In this document: positions 59,307 to 64,000 of the stretch, one piece after another
Layout: the number at the start of each line of letters is the position of its first letter
How positions within the stretch are numbered: position 1 is the first letter of the stretch
DNA from: Thelephora terrestris
Taxonomy: Eukaryota > Basidiomycota > Agaricomycetes > Thelephorales > Thelephoraceae
DNA length: 64,000 nt
NCBI GenBank assembly: GCA_015956445.1
Contig: WIUZ02000006.1
Span: 1,674,001-1,738,000 of the forward strand
Reading direction: 5' to 3'
Notes under the pieces: model-generated
Told to the model about the DNA's origin: nothing
The model's input: the letters and a program-made list of their open reading frames with translations, nothing else
The model's database searches: none
Translations under genes and position numbers: made by a program

Positions 59307-60891
59307 CGTTGGTAAGGGAGAGAGGCCGAGCCCGGGCAACCTCTTATAGGAGACGGACAAGCGAGAAAGAACGGGACGTGTGACAGGCGGGGGCAGCGGG
59401 GTGCTTATTGCCGCGCCTCAAGCGATCAAGCACTCATCCGCATACATAGCTTGAACTCTTACGCTTTGACCTTGCAACCCGATAACCCCATTCCACTCTT
59501 ACTCTCTCCGGTCGTAGCTCAGCATCAGGTGAGGTTTTATCTTCGATTCTTTTCTAGCGACAGGATCAGACACTCAAATAGACCAACTCGCATCAATAAC
59601 TTCTTAGGCTTCTCTACGACTCCGGAATTAGACCTTGCCGTGTTCTCTTAAACATTCTTGGAAGCCCCCTCCGTTGCGATTATTCATGACGCTATCCCCG
59701 TCATCGTTAATCTGGACAGCTGGCGTATGTTGACACAGCCAGAACACGATGACGATGAAAGAGGAGCCTAGTTGGCTAACACGAAGAGTGGATTCCGTTG
59801 GCAATGGGAAGATATCTCTCCATCATCCTGAGGTGACCTCACGTGCGGAGCATCGCCCTGTAGCACCTCACCATGCTACAAGTTTCACCATGCTAAGTAC
59901 AAGTTTTAGGAAGCAAAGTGTTCAAACGTTCATCTCCAACGAAGACGGTAGTCACACTTCCCAGTCTCTCCAGGTTGATGACCTCCCTCTCGCTCCACAT
60001 GGCGTCGAAGTTTCCACCTCAGCTCCAGTAGGATCTCATTCTCTTTAATCAGCGTTCATGAAACTGTAAGAGCTCCAGAACCTTCTTCGTCGTCATAGCG
60101 GCATCCCCTGTCGCATCTCGACTGTGATGTATGACTTTTCTCGTGCCGCTCCTATATGAAGAAAAAGAACCCTTTCCAAGGGTTGGTGACTAAATTCTCT
60201 GATCGTTCACGATGCTCACGTCTTCTGCAGTCGCCTACTTACAGGGCTCTCGCGATGTGAATCTTTCAAAGGATACGAGCTCGGGCACTTATGCGACAAA
60301 CGATAAGACGAGTACGGAGTTCAATATTTGAAACTTCGCAAGGCGCTCTCCGATCCCCGAATTCCGCACACCCTTCCCACCTTGCCGTGTTAACAAAAAT
60401 TCTCCCTGCAGCTGAAGAACAGGACAGCCTCACGGGTGTCACCCGAGTTTCTGCAGGGTCAGTACACCAAAATACTAGTAGACACGAGACTTGTATAATG
60501 ACTTCTTGGATAGGACAGCCCATACCACGGATCGATGGATCTTCTGCCCTCTGACGCGTCAATTGCTCAGGTAGGATCCCATCCAACTTTTCCTGTCATC
60601 GGTCATGATCATGAGAGTTAACCTCTTTCAAGATAACGAGGCCACCTCCCAGGAAAACACTAATCGCTCTTCGGTTGACCAAGACCGAAGGAACATTCTT
60701 TGATCTACATTACTAAGCTGCTACTACCGCCGGTTTGCTTGTCGCCTGGGTTCATCTAATTTGCCTGGCTCTGAAATGTCTCTATGCTCCCACCCCGGCC
60801 CATGTGGACTTGCAATCCAGCTGAGCTTGCGCCGCAAATGACCTTTGGCTTGGAAAAAAAAACCGTGTTGGGAGGCCTCCACTCTAAAATC
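59307..60891. other. Gene-free stretch of about 1.6 kb
   Basis: No frame here shows a motif or splice-consistent continuation. A tRNA-like start at 59508 was examined and rejected. It should include the sedolisin promoter at its left end. Confidence 0.5.
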
Positions 60892-62630
60892 TCAACGAAA
60901 GGCCGACTCGTAGTAGCTCTCGAGCTGATCGTCGTCAGAACCGTCATCGTGCTCTTCGTGTGAATCATCATCTGGCCCACTATAGTCTAAGCTCGCCAAC
61001 TCCACGTTTTCCCATCCAACCTCAGGCACCATTTGCTCGAGAGTAAGCCTCAACTCAACATTCTGCACCAGGCACGACCGTAAAACCAACTTTTTCAAGC
61101 CACCATGAAGCCTACGCCTCTCCTTCAAGAAGTCTAAAAGCCTTCTCTCACAATCGAAGAGGATCTCGAGGTGAGATAAGGTCAGGGATCCCAGCTTGGG
61201 AAGGGTTTGTTGGCACGGTCCGTCTATACACATGAGTGAATCGGTTTGGGTTTGGCAGCTGGCTGATACATACCTCGATCGCCTGAGGTTAATCCATTCA
61301 ACGCCGACCAGAGATCCAGATCGTCGAGCCGCAGGTACGAAAGGTTCTCTATTTCCCCAAACATCCAACGACACTCGTCCTCATAAAAAACCGATCCTTC
61401 GAGGGCAAGCCCTCGCACATCGTTCAGTGGGAAAAGGGGAAATGCCTTCTTCATCGCTGCGACTGGTGCAGATATTCCGTTGAGCTGAAGCTTGAGATTG
61501 GACCTAAGGCTCGCTGGTGCAGCCAAATGAGACCGGGTATTGAAAGTTATACGATGTTTGTCCGAGTTATGTGAAATGGTGAGGTGGTTGACCTTCCGGG
61601 GGTGGTTGAGCCCCGGGCATTCATAATATGCCGCGAGTACTCTCTTCACGGTGTCGACAAGATCTGGAGGAGCGAAAAACGGGGGACGGCTAAAGCGCAG
61701 TACGACGTCGTGGAGGGGGGATGACATGCCGATGAATTCAAGGAACCCAACGACAGCTACATCCATGCCATACAATCTGAGGCTGGTCAATTGCGGGAGG
61801 GTGAAAGAAACCGGAGAGGTTCCTGTTGGTCCAGGCAGAGGGATCGCGTTAAAGACCGACTCCAGCTCTCGAAGGTTTGGGTGTTGTTGAAGAATACGTG
61901 AGAACTGAACCGAAGTATAGTAGGACTTTCCGTAGGGAATGAAGATTTTCAATGAGGTGAGGCTCGAGGTTGTGAGAATGGGGAATGATTTGGGTGGTAA
62001 ATTCCCGAGAACAAGTTGTGAGAGTTTAGGAAATGATGTGGAGAGGAAACGAGAGAGGCGTTCTTGTGGTTCGGGGTCGCCTAGCGAAAGGACTCGCAGC
62101 CGGATGGACCGAGCATTTGAAGGAGGGCTTGAATCGAAAACGCAGAACAAGTCTTCCATTTGTCTGCTAGAACCGGTGAAGTCGAGTTCGCAGATCCGCC
62201 TCGGAATTGCGGGGTCCATGAGGGCAGATCGTGCAGGGTCATGGAGGCGAGATCGCCACGTCAGGAAGATGGGAGCACCTTTCGACCGGGAGTTTAAGAG
62301 AGGCCACACTTTGACGGCACTCGCGACCCACCAACCCCAAAGCTGAGGGAGACCAAGGGCCACTTCATTCCAACGTCTACACACTCGGAGAAAGCTGAAC
62401 GTTCCGGTGGCGAAGCGCGTGCCGTCGTCTCGAAGACCGGACTCGACGAGGCAAAGAAACGCTTCCGCCAACAGTTCGAATGGCAGGCGGAAGATAGGGA
62501 CGTGAGTGTTCTGGGCGTATCTTAACCGATTGACCTCTCCGACGTGAAAGTCTATCTGCTTTTGAAGGGATTCGATCGCGTTTTTCTGTAGGCCATCTGC
62601 AGGGCCGAGAAACAAGTCCTGTGAGTTCAT
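60892..62630 (-). CDS. F-box-like/LRR protein
   Basis: Adapter-type protein for SCF ubiquitin ligases, by family. Two exons (62630 to about 61276, then to 60892) join in phase (G|AC). After a coil (LQKQIDFHVGEVNRLR) comes the F-box-like IFRLPFELLAEAFLCLVE and FSFLRVCRRWNEVALGLPQLW. Then come LRR-like strands (FPKLSQLVLGNLP, LTSLKIFIPY, LRELESVFNAIPL, LTSLRLYGMDV). The end is acidic (PDDDSHEEHDDGSDDD). About 560 residues, normal for the group. It is divergent from the STAND gene, with 194 bp between starts. Confidence 0.8.
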
Positions 62631-62824
62631 GCGAGCGGGGTGAGCGGTGAGGACACTGACGGTGCGGGCGTGTCGAGCATTTTGCTGTACTCTGGATCAG
62701 ATTTGGGAGCCATAACGCTGCAGGCAGGACCTTTGGGTTTGGGTAGCCGAGAGAGGAGGAGACAGCCTCAGGACAAAGAGAGTGATTTGGCGCCGAGGAG
62801 ACTTGCCCTTATCGATCCCACCAC

Positions 62825-64000
62825 ATGCCGCGGTTCAAAAAGCTCAAGAAATTCTTCCAACGTTCCCAGCATCAAACGTCACAGGGAACTCCTTCCCACA
62901 TTGCCGTCGGAGCCCCCAGCTCCGCCGCAGACCCCAGGCCCGGAAGTATGTCCTCGGCGAAGTCTATAAATCAGCTGGGTCGATCTGACCATCGTGACAG
63001 GCGTAAACGACGGGGATGGTTCCAGGATTGCATTTAGGAACAGCGATGATGCTCAGCGACCCGCCGCGTCCAATGTGTTGCCCCATACCGCTGAGCCCCA
63101 GGATACCGACACACGTGGCGTCATACCCCAGCTGATTGCGCCGGCGTCGACAATCCCGATAGCGGCAAATGAGCGAGAAAAAGAGGGAGAAAGTGAAGGC
63201 CCCTCGAACGTTACAAACGCAGGTTTCGTACAGAACCCCACCGTCACTGAGAGGGAATCAGAACACCGAAATTTGCAGGAACGCGAGAATCAAGGAACAA
63301 CCACCGGGTGGTCACCAATGACTCTCGCCTCTCACGTACCCAAAGATGACCACCTCCAAGTCGGCAAGGATGCACATGGCACCTTCCAGTCGGGGAAGAC
63401 CAAGGGCGGGTGTCAGTGTTCCTGCAGTCCTCTCGCTTGTATTGACTTCTTCTAGCTGCAGAGAAGAACCGGGGGGACAGAACCACTGGGAGTGCCGCCA
63501 TTCCTATGGATGAAGGAACCACGCGCAAATTCAACCCCCTCAAAGCTACCCTATCCGCCATTTACACTACTTGCAATGTTCGCTTGTGATTCACCGTTCA
63601 AGATCCTTCCTAACGAACTCATCTGCAGGAAACTATTCATATTGGAAACAAGATCACAGTCCTCCTCTCACGGATAAACGCATTGGAGGAACACTTTGAT
63701 TCACGTCCAAGCGATGTTGAGGAACAGAGGCGCCGAAGTAAAGTGATACAGTATGCAATCATTTCCTCGTTGTGCTAGGTGCTGAGTTTCCTTCAGAAAC
63801 CTCAACGACATCGAGGAGCGCCTGCGGGTTCTGTCAGAGGAGCCTCGACCGCGACCACTTAATGACCAATCTCAAGGCTATGGAGACACATTCGAGCTTC
63901 TCGAAGATCTACGAGAGACTGTATTCGATTACCAGGTTTGTCGGTGACCTCGACGCTCCTTTCGATGCTGATAAAGACAACAGAAAATACAACAAACAAA
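62825..64000 (+). CDS. N-terminal part of a mushroom STAND/NLR-type protein, cut by window end
   Basis: The ATG at 62825 starts MPRFKKLKKFFQRSQHQ, a basic start common in this family. Introns at about 62949-62999, 63415-63467, ~63572-63629 and ~63750-63798 keep phase. They assemble a helical region seen before NACHT domains in mushrooms: RKFNPLKATLSAIY, IGNKITVLLSRINALEEHF, VEEQRRRSK, NLNDIEERLRVLSEEP and LLEDLRETVFDYQ. A ~170-residue disordered linker lies before it. No NTPase motif is reached by base 64000. Calling it STAND rests on the N-terminal pattern alone; it could be another member of the same N-terminal family. Confidence 0.6.

Noticed and set aside
59508-59564. Possible tRNA (CCGGTCG...TAGCTCAG...TTCGATTC...CGACAGG)
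   Set aside because: Only 57 nt, with no room for an anticodon arm, although the acceptor and D-arm partly pair.

Overview
The window is nuclear DNA of a basidiomycete fungus, almost certainly an Agaricomycete. Genes are broken by many introns of about 50-60 bases with GT..AG ends, and housekeeping genes match fungal families. Several genes belong to families expanded in mushrooms: TKL-type kinases, F-box/LRR proteins, CYP monooxygenases, sedolisins and STAND N-termini. I worked from sequence alone, so family names rest on motifs and on recall of the families.

Layout. 1-1659: 3' part of a TKL kinase. 2170-2590: decayed copy of the 3' end of the MAP kinase gene that sits intact 23 kb away. 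2651-5468 (minus): NBP35 and SGF73. 5627-7907: FAD monooxygenase. 8665-11864: condensin subunit BRN1/CAP-H. 12090-13480 (minus): METTL21-type lysine methyltransferase. 13733-14671: microbial-type PARG. 16050-20918: apparently complete DNA transposon with one 1267-residue protein. 21250-22990: unclassified mushroom family gene. 23107-26038: cell-wall-integrity MAP kinase with extreme microexons. 27351-32886 (minus): Doa10/SSM4 ubiquitin ligase. 33079-34312: ING-type PHD protein. 34816-36271 plus a distal piece at 52316-52543: F-box/LRR gene split by a nest of mobile elements. 53314-55564: cytochrome P450. 57052-59306 (minus): S53 sedolisin. 60892-62630 (minus): second F-box-like protein. 62825-64000: start of a STAND/NLR-type gene.

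The nest at 36.3-52.3 kb has three layers. A tyrosine-recombinase retroelement (Ngaro/DIRS type) lies in the F-box gene. A whole-looking Ty1/copia element (38925-45305, LTRs identical by eye) lies inside its RT region. A 4.4-kb near-palindromic foldback element (47538-51967, 11-bp target duplication) lies inside its recombinase region. The foldback arms are minisatellites of a 35-bp unit with palindromic GTTGTACAAC and CCATGG cores, and its centre is rich in telomere-like CCTAA.

The best candidate for something undescribed is the 16.05-20.92 kb transposon. It has a 17-bp perfect terminal inverted repeat, an 8-bp flanking duplication, and a five-exon gene whose phases all agree. The protein runs coiled coil, DDE-like core, SAP-like segment, then a C-terminal USP-like cysteine protease domain. 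The second is the palindromic minisatellite element. The 5-, 10-, 14-, 16- and 17-nt microexons in the MAP kinase and P450 genes are also notable.
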